Part shown: positions 1 through 11,601 of the stretch, piece after piece
Layout: each line of letters opens with the position of its first letter
Position numbering within the stretch: the stretch's first letter is position 1
NCBI GenBank assembly: GCA_964017235.1
Contig: OZ024928.1
Location: 84,935,566-84,999,565 of the forward strand
DNA from: Sabellastarte sp. h YS-2021
Taxonomy: Eukaryota > Annelida > Polychaeta > Sabellida > Sabellidae
Direction: 5' to 3'
DNA length: 64,000 nt
Made by a program: the position numbers and the translations under genes
The notes under the pieces: model-generated
What the model was told of the DNA's origin: nothing
Seen by the model: the letters and a program-made list of their open reading frames with translations, nothing else
Database searches by the model: none

Positions 1-51
1 ACACAATGAAAGCAGTAAAATAATGAAAGCAATGTAATATATATATATATT

Positions 52-190
52 TAGGCTAACCTAAATAGATAGGTCTTCAACTTTTGCCTAAATCATTAAT
101 GCTATCCTGAGTTTTGATGGGCTGAGGGAGTTTGTTCCATTCAGTGGGAGCAGCAACTGCAAAACTACGCATCCACATGTGGTGATTTTG
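52..190 (-). pseudogene. CR1/L2-like LINE ORF2, C-terminal relic
   Basis: On the minus strand this stretch reads as the end of a non-LTR retrotransposon polyprotein: a segment like RSFAVAAPTEWNKLP, then after one frameshift QKLKTYLF, the usual last residues of CR1/L2-type ORF2. An AT dinucleotide run (about 39-52) lies where the 3' tail would be. Too short and frameshifted to be functional. Confidence 0.6.
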
Positions 191-2170
191 TTTGGTTGAA
201 TAAACTGAGAGGTGGTTGCCTGGTTAAGGCCACTATGCTTAATTAAAGAGGACAGTTTATGGGGGTTGGCTAAAATTTATTGCCTTGTAGCTAAGGTTGT
301 ATTTAAACAATATACAATACTGAGTGCAGCCACTGTAGTTTGTGTAGCAAAACCTACAACCTCTTCGTAGTTCCTGGAGATGGTTGTAGTATACACAACA
401 TAAATTAGCCACATGTCTTTGCACTGAGTTGTCAGCATCCAGGATGATACCAAGGTTTTTTTACTGATTCAGTTGTTTCCATGGATGGTATCTCTGGCAA
501 TTTATAAAATATTTCGAGAAAACCCCCACTTGGAGCATCATGTTTCCTCAATTAACAGTAGTAAGCAGTGATGGACACAACTGTCTTTTTATTGATCAAA
601 TATTGCTTGAAATATAAATAAAAGACATTTTCTTTCTCACCGAAATTGTTTCAAATCACAATTTGGTATTGGTGGCCTGGTATTTAGGTGATTAGGTCTT
701 ACCTCACTGATTGCTCACAGTGTATTAACATGGGTTCTGCACTTTTTATGCTAGAAAGCTCCTATATGGTTTTGTGAAAGTTCAGTTCTTGGTCCAATAC
801 TGTTCTCATCCTTTTAGTAAGTTCATTGCTAGTCATATCAAGCTTTCCTATTATGCTTAAGACAGACAACTGTATATGTTGAAGTCCAACTTAGGAGCTA
901 TAGCCCGACTTAGGATCTTAAGTTGGGTAGCCTATCTTAAGTTGGGCTAGCCTATCTTAAGATGGGCTAGAACATATCAGCCAAACTTAAAAACAATAAA
1001 ACTCAGGAATGATTTTTATGTTTAACATAATATAAACTATTTACAAGCATGTGCAATTAAAAGGAAATTATATGACATTTTTATGAAAAACATGACATTA
1101 ACATTGATTAACTTATATGACCCTTGCAAAGAAGTTTACTTTGTCTGCATGCTCTTTTTTAAAGGTCATAGGAACCATATTTCATGAAAACTGTGAATTT
1201 ACCTTTGTTAAATGGATAAACGTTTAATGAAATGAAAACTGTGGTTGTTTTTAAGAAATATATGGTGGAAGAGCCACAAATGACAATCTGAAAAGTATAA
1301 ACCCCAAGTGCTGTGAAAAGCTGACATGCTATTTTTCTCATAGCTGACGATAGATGATGTCACAGGTTCATAGCAAAGTTTGTTTAGGTTGGAGATAAAC
1401 ATATAAATACACACTGAGGGAATAAAGTTGGTGTAAGTTTTAGAAACAAGAAATGTTTTCTAAACATCAAAACATAAATGTTAACTTGGAAATGTTTAGA
1501 AAATCACAAGATAGGGTTTAAATAGGTTTTAAAAATGTTTTGTAAATGTTTAAACCACTTTAAAACGTTTCTAATGTTTACTGGGACTGAGATCTTGATT
1601 TGCTTATTTTGCTTGAACCATTTATTTTTAGAGCATCATATAATGTTTACACTTATATTAATTTGAAAGTTCTTCATGCAAGTTTCATCTCGTTAATCTT
1701 TGAATTTTTACAGTTAAATTTACCTCAACACATACATATTTATATGCGCCTGTTTTGATTTTACTTTCAATACATATAGGAGTCAAATGTGAACAATAAA
1801 TGTTTCAGTACAGTGTATTCTATGGTGTAAAGACAGAGCTATATAGTTTTTTGTCTCCCAAATTTCATTTTTTATTTATTTTTTTGAAAAAGCAGGCTTG
1901 CAATACAACTGTGAAAGGGAACGAATATCTTTTGGCACTATAGGTTGCGGTTTAGTATCCCCCAAAAGAGTTTAGGGGTCATAAAAATCTCAGATTTTGT
2001 TCATTAAAGTCTTTCAAACAGTTGCAGTTTTAGCATTATTTCATCGGTAATTTTATTTAGTAGCATTTGGGTTGTCGTTACAGTGTGACATTCTGTTTTT
2101 CTGATGACACCTCTCATTTTGTATGGGCGATATTATATTTTTTGTGATATCTGAAGCTGGTCTACTAAGT
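191..2170. other. no gene seen; short tandem repeat at 916-974
   Basis: AT-rich sequence without a credible coding exon on either strand. At 916-974 there are three imperfect ~20-bp repeats of the type TCTTAAGTTGGGCTAGCCTA. The short open frames around 1159-1414 have no recognisable domain and look random. Confidence 0.5.
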
Positions 2171-3091
2171 AGTGGGCGTATTTCACAACCGTAATCCGTC
2201 GAATCTAGATTCGCCAGATCAACGGATTCGCTTGTTTTGCGACTTGAATCTGAATCTGGAAAATTTTAACATTTGGGAAATTTTTATTATGTTGTAATAT
2301 GATAATATTATTTTACTATATACTGGCATATATTAATATATTATATTGGGCGTGGCTGCGGTACGGTAAACCGTTCCCTAGAAAATAAGCTACAGTACGG
2401 ATTACCGCACTCCAGAACTTTGTCTTCAGTGCGGTTTCAGTAACAATTGTTTTCATTGGTTAATTGAATTAATCGCCTTTGCAGATGAAAAATAGATTGG
2501 TTGACTATATATATCCCCCCATTTGTAAAATATGGCTAGAAATACCGATCTTAACCTCATATTTCATTATGTCTGTGTGTGCAAGTACCAGCATTTGATA
2601 TTCTATTTGTAAAATATTGCTAGAAAACTTCAACAGTGGAGGTTTCAGTAACAAATTATTTCATTGGTTAATTAAATTAATCATGTTTGCAGACGAAAAG
2701 TAGACTGGTTGCCTCGACTTCTGTTTGTAAAATGGTAGAAAATCCATCGTGGTCTCATATTTTCTTAAGTCTTCACGTGTATAAGTGCAAGTAGCCTCAT
2801 ATTTCCTTCATTCCATGGGATATTTAGGTTACCAGATTGAACCGCACTCTAGTCAGTTTGCTGGAATACGGCAAATGAATCCTACCGTACTGTAGAATTT
2901 CTTCTCGAGTGTGGTGATTTACCGTACTCCAGCCACTTCGTATTATATTTATGTCGGTTCATCTTATTTTCATATTTTAGATTCAGATCTATAGAAAATT
3001 GCATTTCATGAATCTAGCTAATCCAACGAATCCAAATCTGAATCTAGATTCGACGGATTATGCAGATTCTTGGTTGGGAAATACGCCTACT
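2171..3091. mobile_element. MITE-like element with ~50-bp terminal inverted repeats
   Basis: The left end (2171-2213) and right end (3040-3091) are inverted copies: both outer tips read AGT(G/A)GGCGTATTTC and, further in, TAATCCGTCGAATCTAGATTC. The interior holds a direct repeat (2431-2510 versus 2643-2715, containing CATTGGTTAATT) and related inverted CGGTA-rich blocks (2350-2450 and 2845-2940). No transposase is present. The tips resemble hAT-type ends (CAG..GGCG), but I could not find a clear 8-bp target duplication, so the superfamily is uncertain. Confidence 0.65.
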
Positions 3092-4396
3092 GTCATTCTA
3101 CCACTGACTGCCCATGCTGTGATTAATATTTTGAATTTAAATTATATTAACAGCATTATATTCAATTCTTTGACAACCAAATTATCAAATGATATGCACT
3201 ACAATTAATTATTGGAGTATATTTTGCCACTTTTGTTTCAAAGTTTTATATTTAAAAAAAAAATGTTTCTACTATCAGTGGTTTTATGGCCAACTGGAAA
3301 TACCAGGTAATGCCCATTTAGACTTATAGAAGCATTTGTCCTTGACCTCTAAAAAAGAAATATATAAGGTGGGCGTTTACTGGTAGAAATCAGGGTTTTA
3401 GATTCGTGTCATGCAGCCATATGGGTCATTGACCAAATTTTGCAACAAAACCCTGAATTTTAAATAGAATATTAGGACATATTGTCCGAGTCGTATCCGT
3501 GGGTGATAATAGAAGATATAGACATCTTTTTATTTTCAAAATATGAAGTCACATTACAACCCTAAAATCTCGCGAGATCTAAGTGATTTTTATCATAGCA
3601 AGGTCTAGACGTCTTTTTTTCAAGTCTCGTGACAAGCCACATGACCTGCAAGGAAATCCCAGGGGAAAACCATGTCCTCGTATCTTCTCATGAATATTAA
3701 TGACTGGGGTGCTATGGCCGCGAGTTCTCGAGTTTAAAGTATTTGATTTTAATTTCGTCTATGCTTCCATTTTATAAAATATTGCAAGGAAATCAAATGG
3801 AAAATCTGTGTCCTGATATCTTCTCATGAATATTAATTATGGTCATCTGGTATTTTCGTGTAATTGTAGATTTTGTTTTCTGTAGGTTTCCACATAAATT
3901 TTACTGTAATATTCTGAATTTTTGCTTTGATTAATATTTCTTTTTATTGCCAGTGGACATTTTAATAGCATGAAAATCTCATGGATCACAATACTTAGGT
4001 TCTATGGCTGTGAGTTCTCATTTTAGTAATACATGATCAAGGAACATCAGAAAGACTTTTTGACATTTTAACTAAAATGAGATTATTATTATGATTTTAT
4101 TATGATCTGTTCAATGATTTTACTTTATTTCGCATTCACTATGACTTTAATGACTTAATTTTAGCAACCTGTAGAATGAAAATTTGATTGACAAGAATTC
4201 TGTCCTAAATTCTTCGAAAATTTCCTAAACATTTTCCTAGTCTTAGGACAGTATGTCTGTGCAGACTTTTCATGTAGCAGAATTACTGGAAATCCACTAT
4301 CACATGATGTGAAGGTTGCGCCCTAAAAGATTTATAACAAATCCCAGCTTAGAGCCCCCACCTAACAATTTGTAGGACAAAAACTTTACTTACGAT
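3092..4396. other. no gene seen; partial duplicated motif
   Basis: No coding exon recognised. Two related segments share TCTTCTCATGAATATTAAT (near 3684 and 3821) with similar upstream sequence, suggesting a decayed dispersed repeat. Confidence 0.4.
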
Positions 4397-6556
4397 TATG
4401 TTAAGCAAATCAGTCTGGATTTATGAGTGGGCGTTTCATTGGCGAAATACATGCTTAATATATGACATCCTACATTATTCGCAAAGTGAAGGCATTCCTG
4501 GGCTGCTGATGTTAATTGATTTTGAAAAAGCTTTTGACTCGGTCTCATGGAAATTTCTCCATTCAACAGTAAAGCTCTTCGGTTTCAAACAAGGATTCTG
4601 TAAATGGATCCAGGTACTGAATACTAATATTAAAGCATCCGTCCTTCAATATGGATTTTTGTCTGAGTTTATTGATATAGAACGAGGATGTCATCAGGGA
4701 GATCCAATATCATCACGCATGTTTATAATCTGTAGAACAAATTATTACTCAGTTTGCTGATGCACAACACTCATATTGGATGGTAGCAAAGAATCTTGGT
4801 AGCCACATTAAATACACTAGAAATATTTGGTTCAATGTCAGGACTGAAAATAAATACTGATAAGACTAAGCTAATCTGGATAGGGAAGAAGCGCCATTCT
4901 TAGGACAAAATTGATACCACATGCAAATTAGTCTGGGGTGCTACAGATTTCAACCTTCTGGGTATCGATTTTCAATTGATCTGGAACGGATCACTGAGCT
5001 TAACTATTCCCCAGCAATTAAAAGTATAGAAAAAGTGTTGCATGTTTGGCTTCAAAGATATCTTACACCAATTGGGAAAATAGCCGTTTTTAAAACACTA
5101 GCAATATCTAAGTTGAATCATTTATTTATTTCAGTCCTTCTCCAAACAAACACATTTTAAATAAGTTAGAATCCGTATTCTTTAACTTTATCTGGGATGG
5201 TAAACCAGATAAGGTCAAGAGGACAACCATAAAAAACTACCAAGATGGAGGACTTAATATGATAGATCTAAGTATTTTTATTAGTGCTCTCAAAACCACA
5301 TGGTTACATAGGATGTTCATTTATAGTAATGCCCCTTGGGTCAATTTGGCTTTCTACATTGTAGGACCTATAGATAAACTTTTCAAGCTTGGACCAGAAA
5401 ATATAAATGAAATTGTAAGTAGAACAACAAACAAATTTTGGGGAGAAGTCCTTCACTCATGGAGAAGAGTAATGGTCAATATTCCAATTTCAGACAAACA
5501 GAGTGCCTTAAGTTAAACTCTTTGGCTAAATCCCAAGATTTCAAAAGCCCATCTCTTTCTCCCGAACTGGTACAGAAAGGGGATTAACCTAGTAGCTGAT
5601 CTAATACATGGAAATTGAGATTTCATGACAGAAAGAACTTTAAAAATTAACTACCATATAGAAACAAACTTTTTAGAATACCATTATTACATGTGTGAAC
5701 GCATACCTTAGTAAATTGAAAATTACTTCCAAGATCCACCAAAAGACTAATATTCCAAATCACATAAGAGTACTCATAAAATCCAAGAATGGCAGCAAAG
5801 ACTTTTACAGAACAATGATGAACAATTCTGGTAGTGATGTCAAACAAAGCTTGTTTTGGGAACAAACGCTTCCAAGGAAAATTATCAGATAAAACAAGGA
5901 AAATTATATTTAATGCATGCTTCAATACTGTGAAAAACAATGACTTTATATGGATGCAGTATCGCATTATATATAATAGGAACAAAAGATTACCTAAAAA
6001 CTTAACTAAAATTAAGTAATGACTGCGTCTGTAGCTTATGCAGCGATTATAATTAAACCATTATTCATCTGTTTGTCCACTGTGAAAGGGCAAAAACTTT
6101 CTGGGTCAAACTTAAAACATTTGTAAAATCAAGACTTGACTATGATATTTGCATTTCTCCACCAAGCATAAGTTTTGGTCACCTTTCATAAGGAGATCTG
6201 TTTATCCCACTAAATACAATATATCTATGGCAGCTAAGATGTATATTTTTGAGTGTGCACAATCCAGATCCAGACTCACTATAGAATGCTTCTGTAACTA
6301 TATGAACACACTATATTTAGAGCAAGAGTATGTAGCAAAGCTAGAATTTAGACATAATAGGTTTTTAAAAATATGGTGTAATTTTACTGACTTGTTTTCA
6401 AATTCTTCTGTTGTAATTAATGACAATTAAATGTAGCTGAGCACTATTCATTTTACGTTGTACATAGTGTGTTTTTGTCATATCTAACTGTATCTGTACT
6501 GTCCCTGCAGTTGTATGTCACAAAAAATGAATGAAAAAAAAAAGTATGTTAAGCAA
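4397..6556 (+). mobile_element. 5'-truncated L1/Tx1-like LINE with 12-bp target-site duplication
   Basis: The direct repeat TATGTTAAGCAA occurs at 4397-4408 and 6545-6556 and brackets the element, which ends in an A-rich tail at about 6523-6543. This is the signature of target-primed reverse transcription. The body reads, with frameshifts and stops, as the second half of an L1/Tx1-type reverse transcriptase. It starts inside the RT domain, so the endonuclease and ORF1 are missing. Confidence 0.85.
4398..6430 (+). pseudogene. L1/Tx1-type reverse transcriptase, degenerate
   Basis: Recognisable RT blocks in several frames: QSGFMSGR (with frameshift), LMLIDFEKAFDSVSW (4510-4555) and GCHQGDPIS (4689-4716). 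The catalytic FADD region is corrupted near 4750. Further on come LGIDF-type and C-terminal blocks, a zinc-finger-like CSLC...H.FVHCERAKTFW segment (about 6030-6110) and a C-terminal AAKMYIFECAQ block (6225-6260). In the functional family this enzyme nicks the target and copies element RNA; here multiple stops make it inactive. Confidence 0.8.
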
Positions 6557-7949
6557 GGAGTTCATTGACCTGACTCCTAACAGAGGAAGATTGACCTTAA
6601 TCTTCGCAAGACAATAATATCAATACAATCTTTAGATTTAATGTAACAACCTATTAATAACACTGTATTGATATAAATTTGACATTTATTAAATCTAATA
6701 TAAAATATCCAGCAATACAAGTACAATAATACACCACACCTAATTAAATTGTATTACTGCATTACAGATACGAAATATAAATATTCCTAGAGACAAAGGT
6801 TTAAACTAAAATTACTACTGCTACTAATAATAATAACCTTTTAATACCCGAATACATATATTATCGTTATCACAATATATTACCATTATTACAACAATGT
6901 GTTGTATTCCATAACAAACACAATACCTGTGTTCTTGACCTGAGAAACCTGTGTAAATTCCTTACTCAAATGTTATAAATTAAACCAAACGCTTGGTCTT
7001 CAACCGAAATTGTGATAGTTACCAGATAAAATATAACCAATACAACATGGAATGTATTACAACCTATAGCGATAAATATACTGAAACCTGAAATTAATCA
7101 AGTATACCACCAGCACAGTCTCCAACTTTACGGTCTCTGATACCAAAAATATAGCCAGTCTCCGACTTTACGGTCTTTGTCTATAATTACCAATATACGG
7201 ATTAACACCCTATTAAATAGTCTCCCGACTTTACAGTTTCTAAATAATACACAATATATTATCACTAAGAATAATTAACAATTCCGGATGTAAAATACTA
7301 ACCTAAATCTGGCACACTTCAATCCTCCAGCAAAACACCTTCTGGTAAAACACTTCACAACTGGTATAACACTTCAAATAAAATCAGACTCCAAATCTAA
7401 ATTTAAACGGCCTGATACAACACTTCTTGTCACATCAAGATTTGAACCCAATCTCAGCCTGTTAAAAATACTTCCTACCACTTCAAGATTCAAACCCAGA
7501 CTTAGCATGCTAAAAATACTTCCTATCATTTTGAGATTCAAACCCAGACTGATTTTAAAAATCAAGTCACCCTATGACCTAATCATGGTTGTTAAGATGC
7601 CTGTGTCTACAGCTGACAACAACTTGACAACTGATAAACTGTATTATGACATCACTGATTTCAAACAACACAACTTATAAAAGTGCTGTAATTCACAATA
7701 ACTGGTGCCTGATAAGAAACAGCAACATTTGGAATGAAATAGGTTATACATTAAACTAAATAAAACAATCTAACACCCTTTATAAAAGCACAAAATCCTA
7801 CCCTTTTAAGATTCAAAATTACCTTTCAAATCACGTCATCATAACAGGATGTGTACGTAAATGGTTGGGACTAAATCTCAAACTCTTGTGACCGAAAACG
7901 GCACTCCCAAAATTCACCGAGAATCTCATCGAAAAGCTACTACTTCACA
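6547..7949 (-). mobile_element. LTR of a minus-strand retrotransposon (partial element)
   Basis: On the minus strand a purine tract (complement of 7950-7962) is followed by TGTGAAGTAG and, 1.4 kb on, ...GCTTAACA, so the block starts TG and ends CA as LTRs do. The outer LTR edge lies inside the target site of the L1 insertion: TGTTAAGCAA is also at 4399-4408, so the LTR was cut by that LINE at its very end. Inside are three copies of AGTCTCC(A/G)ACTTTACGG (7117-7140, 7157-7179, 7219-7242) and degenerate ~60-bp repeats at 7410-7565. No second LTR or gag/pol is visible. The call is inference from the ends and the purine tract. Confidence 0.45.
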
Positions 7950-8408
7950 CTTCCCTCCCCTTAAAATATGTCAAATTTATTTGACATGCAAGAATACAAG
8001 GTAAAATCAATAAACATTCAAAATGTTTTCAACGTGTATTCAACAACTAAAATTTAACTCTAGCTTAATGCCAGAATGAATATCAATTATATCATAACCC
8101 ATAAACAAGATACTTTAAACAAAAAATTTACCACACATTACGCTGTCATATCTCAAAATATGCCAAATGTATGTGACACAGAACACCAGATAAGATATTG
8201 CCACATATCATCTTATTTCACTGCAACTATGCCAAATTTATATGACATACAACAATACAAGATAAAATCTATTAATCATTTAAGTGGTAATATACATTAC
8301 TAGAATAAAAAAAATTTCACATGAATAGGGTAGTGACTGTGAAGCAGTTTACGCACAGTCTGCACATAATATTTTTATTTAAAGAATGTTTGATCGTTGA
8401 CATATTAA
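7950..8408 (-). other. polypurine tract and internal remnant next to the LTR
   Basis: The CTTCCCTCCCC tract at 7950-7960 is a purine tract on the minus strand, directly against the LTR. Beyond it are three diverged ~40-bp repeats (about 7968, 8159 and 8228) built around GCCAAATTTATATGACAT. No coding sequence is recognised. Confidence 0.35.
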
Positions 8409-11171
8409 AATAAATCAAATTGTCTGTGGCTGTATAACCGTCCATCTGACAATGACAGTTTCCTCCGCTCAATCACTCCTGCTGGTTTTACATTGTGTCA
8501 TAGACCCCGTCCTCACGGCTTCGGTGGTGGGGTTGGCTTTTTTGTCATTGAAAATATCAAATTCAAAATTCTTGATAGTCCTACATATACAACTTTTGAA
8601 AACTTAGTTATTGACATTGGCTCATCTACTAGTCCTTTTATGATAGCATGTGTTTACCGACCTCCAGGCTCATGTTCAGATGAATTTTTGGACCAATTTC
8701 TTAACTTTTTTGAGTATCTCTCCTCTGTAAGTTCCTCATTTCTTATGTGTGGGGACTTCAACATTCATGTTGACACAAGTTCCAGTGACAGCACCAAATT
8801 TTTGAATTGTCTTGACTCATGCAATATTGCACAGCATGTGCACTCACCTACTCACCTACATGGTCACATCCTCGACCTTGTTCTTGCACCCACTGAGCCG
8901 AAGGTTGTTTCCAATGTACGAGTCGGTGGATTTTTTTCTGATCACGCCGTTGTTCATGGTCAGCTTGATTTTGCCAGTCCCACTGCACCCAAGTCAAACA
9001 CAATCACCTTTCGAAGGTATCATAAGATAAACATGCAGAGTCTGATCTGTGATCTCGAAAAGTGTTCATTTGTTGCAAGTCCTGGCAGTACCGTTAGTGC
9101 ACTTCATGACCAATACACAAGGGATCTGAGTAACTTGCTCGATAAACACGCTCCTCTGGTCACTCGTACCTTCACCAAAGGTGCTGCAGGTTGGCTATCA
9201 GACACGTACTTGCAGGCCAAAGCAGTCAGGCGTCAATTTGAACGGTTCTGGCGGAAAGACAAGTCCCCACAAAATAGGGCTAGACTCCGTAAACAAATTG
9301 CTAGGTGCAACGCCATAATTACTAAGGATAAGACCAACTATTTCAGGAACCTCATTAGTGACAATGCTCACGATTCTAAGAAACTGTGGCAGATTCTACG
9401 CTCAGTCCTGCACTCTGTTCCTGAGAAGGTACTCCCCTCTCACGCCTCTCAGATATGCCTTGCCAATCGTTTTGTCACTTTTTTCTCAGATAAAATCAGA
9501 AAAATCAGGGACTCCTTTACTAACACTGACTCCTTCACTCTTCCTGCTCCTTCAGATGTACCCAAATTTGACCTTTTTAAAGCAGTTTCTGAGGATGAAG
9601 TACGGAAAGTAATTACCAAGTCACCTACCAAATCTTGCCTCCTCGATCCATGGCCTACTTTCCTAGTTAAAGAATGTTTGGATATTCTCCTCCCCTCAGT
9701 TACTAAACTTGTCAACTGTTCTCTAACTGAAGGTGCTGTCCCGGGTGGTTTAAAAAAGGCTATTGTCTCTCCTCTGATTAAAAAGTCTTCACTACCACCG
9801 GATGAATTAAAAAACTACCGACCTGTCTCTGGCTTGAGTTTCATCTCCAAACTTGTTGAGCGTGTAGTTGCTTCGCAGTTAAATGACCATGTTGCCTGTA
9901 ACGGACTTGAAAATGTCAGTCAATCAGCCTATAAGCAAGGTCACTCGACCGAAACTGCACTACTGTCTATTAAAAATGAAGTCCACCTTGCTCTTGCTAG
10001 AGGTGAAGCTACTGCTGTTGTTCTCTTGGACCAATCAGCAGCATTTGACACCATTGATCATGGTACGCTTATTGAGTGTTTGAGTTCCTGGTTTGGTGTT
10101 GGAGGTGTGGTTCTGAACTGGTTCAAGTCGTACCTCTGTGACCGCTGTCAGTGCATCAAGATTGGTTCTGTTTTATCCGATGCTAAAAGGCTATTGTACG
10201 GTGTGCCCCAGGGCTCTGTCCTGGGGCCGATCTTGTTCTCATTATACACTACCCCCCTCAGTAAAGTTATTCAAAATCATCCTGGCATATGTTTCCACTT
10301 TTATGCAGACGACACACAGTTATATGTTCATCTCACACATAACCATGCCACTCAGGCCTTTGATAGACTGAAAAACTGCTTGGATGATGTCAGAAAGTGG
10401 CTTTCTGCAAATAAGCTTAAACTAAATCCAGACAAGACAGAATTTATTCTGTTTGGCTCAAGAAATGTCCGCACAAAACTCAGGAAATTTTTCCCAGTTA
10501 ATATACTTGGCAACCTCCTTTCACCTGTTGATGCAATTAAGAACTTAGGTGTCTGGTTTGACTCTGATTTTTCCTTCTCTTGCCATGTCAGGAATACCTG
10601 TAAGGCTAGTTTTGTTCATATCAGGGATTTAAAGCGACTCAGAGGATATCTTACACGTGAAGCTGCTCTTTTAGCTGCAAATGCCTTGGTGGGAAGTCGT
10701 CTTGACTACTGCAATTCCTTGTTCAGAGGTCTCTCTGCTCTAGACATTCGGAGGCTCCAATGTGTTCAGAACAGTCTTGCAAGAATTGTGGCTAATACCA
10801 CCAAATACTCACATATCACTCCTGTAAGAAAGAGTCTTCATTGGCTGCCTGTCTTGCATCGCTCTGTCTTCAAGACAGCCCTGTTGGTGTACAAGTTTCT
10901 ACATAGTGGCCATCCAAAATACTTTGAACCTTTCCTTAAACCCAGGCATAGTGTGTATAGAACACGCAGAAGTCAATCTGATGGTGTGCTGCTTGAGGTC
11001 CCACATTGTGCTTCAATATATAAGTCTAAAAAGCATTTTGGCCTTAGCTTTGCATACAATGCCCCAAGAATTTGGAATGATCTTCCTGATGATGTACGCT
11101 CAGCTAAATCTCTCTCCTCATTCAGAAAAAAGTTGAAAACTTACCTCTTTGAAAAAGCTTACCCACCCTAG
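8409..11171 (+). CDS. LINE ORF2: endonuclease (N-terminally truncated) and reverse transcriptase
   Basis: About 920 uninterrupted codons. The frame is open from 8409 with no native start, because the endonuclease N-terminus is missing. Counting from the TTG at 8493, the endonuclease (EEP) part shows CGDFNIH (residues ~86-92) and the terminal SDH (149-151). The RT shows NYRPVSGL, a D-containing SAAFDTIDH block, GVPQGSVLGP and the catalytic YADD at 604-607. The C-terminus has the CR1/L2 signatures LHWLPV and a closing KLKTYLF. The protein nicks target DNA and reverse-transcribes LINE RNA in the nucleus. With its catalytic N-terminal residues gone this copy should not transpose on its own, yet the frame is not broken, so insertion is fairly recent. 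Confidence 0.9.
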   Translation, partial: NKSNCLWLYNRPSDNDSFLRSITPAGFTLCHRPRPHGFGGGVGFFVIENIKFKILDSPTYTTFENLVIDIGSSTSPFMIACVYRPPGSCSDEFLDQFLNFFEYLSSVSSSFLMCGDFNIHVDTSSSDSTKFLNCLDSCNIAQHVHSPTHLHGHILDLVLAPTEPKVVSNVRVGGFFSDHAVVHGQLDFASPTAPKSNTITFRRYHKINMQSLICDLEKCSFVASPGSTVSALHDQYTRDLSNLLDKHAPLVTRTFTKGAAGWLSDTYLQAKAVRRQFERFWRKDKSPQNRARLRKQIARCNAIITKDKTNYFRNLISDNAHDSKKLWQILRSVLHSVPEKVLPSHASQICLANRFVTFFSDKIRKIRDSFTNTDSFTLPAPSDVPKFDLFKAVSEDEVRKVITKSPTKSCLLDPWPTFLVKECLDILLPSVTKLVNCSLTEGAVPGGLKKAIVSPLIKKSSLPPDELKNYRPVSGLSFISKLVERVVASQLNDHVACNGLENVSQSAYKQGHSTETALLSIKNEVHLALARGEATAVVLLDQSAAFDTIDHGTLIECLSSWFGVGGVVLNWFKSYLCDRCQCIKIGSVLSDAKRLLYGVPQGSVLGPILFSLYTTPLSKVIQNHPGICFHFYADDTQLYVHLTHNHATQAFDRLKNCLDDVRKWLSANKLKLNPDKTEFILFGSRNVRTKLRKFFPVNILGNLLSPVDAIKNLGVWFDSDFSFSCHVRNTCKASFVHIRDLKRLRGYLTREAALLAANALVGSRLDYCNSLFRGLSALDIRRLQCVQNSLARIVANTTKYSHITPVRKSLHWLPVLHRSVFKTALLVYKFLHSGHPKYFEPFLKPRHSVYRTRRSQSDGVLLEVPHCASIYKSKKHFGLSFAYNAPRIWNDLPDDVRSAKSLSSFRKKLKTYLFEKAYPP

Positions 11172-11337
11172 ATCACCCCTAGTTTTTCATTTTGTCTCTC
11201 CGTGGTGTCGACCCCTGCAATGTCCCTGATTTAACGATTACGATCTCTGATTTTGGCTTTCTGCGTCTTAGAGTCTATCATTAGATAGAGATTAAGCGCT
11301 ATAAAAGTACTATTAGAATTAGAATTAGAAGAATTAT
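8409..11337 (+). mobile_element. CR1/L2-like LINE, 5' truncated, nearly intact ORF2
   Basis: The element enters mid-endonuclease near 8420 and ends after a short 3' UTR with an AGAATT-type repeat tail (about 11310-11335) in place of poly(A), as is usual for CR1/L2. Its 3' UTR motif GAGATTAAGC.CTATAAAAGT (11289-11308) recurs at 19888, 23490 and, inverted, 23170, showing a multicopy family. It ends about 160 bp upstream of APMAP exon 1, so it may affect that gene's promoter or 5' UTR. Confidence 0.9.
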
Positions 11338-11498
11338 ACTGTATAGATTAAGATATTTTGGTATTTAGTCTCAGTTGACTCTTATATTTTCTTCCTTCCT
11401 TTCTCCCTCCCTCACCTTGACCTTTAATACAAGAGATAATAAGTTGGACATTTGCCTTTAGATTTGAAGATGCATTTTTCAAATTTTTTTTCTTTTAG

Positions 11499-11601
11499 CA
11501 CAGAAAATGGGAGAAGAAAATATCAGGCAGCGAAAACCACATCAGCCTCCTACATTACAAGCATCATCAGAGGTTGTTATTTCCACACCAAGGACAGCAG
11601 G
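11499..11601 (+). CDS. APMAP: APMAP exon 1 (coding from ATG 11507)
   Basis: Acceptor-like TTTTAG precedes 11499, so a 5' UTR exon probably lies upstream, perhaps on the far side of the LINE. The ATG sits in GAAAATGG, a good start context. It encodes the hydrophilic cytoplasmic tail starting MGEENIRQRK. The donor GT at 11602 leaves phase 2. Confidence 0.8.

Noticed and set aside
1159..1414. Short minus-strand frames
   Set aside because: No domain, no splice context, AT-rich background; treated as random.
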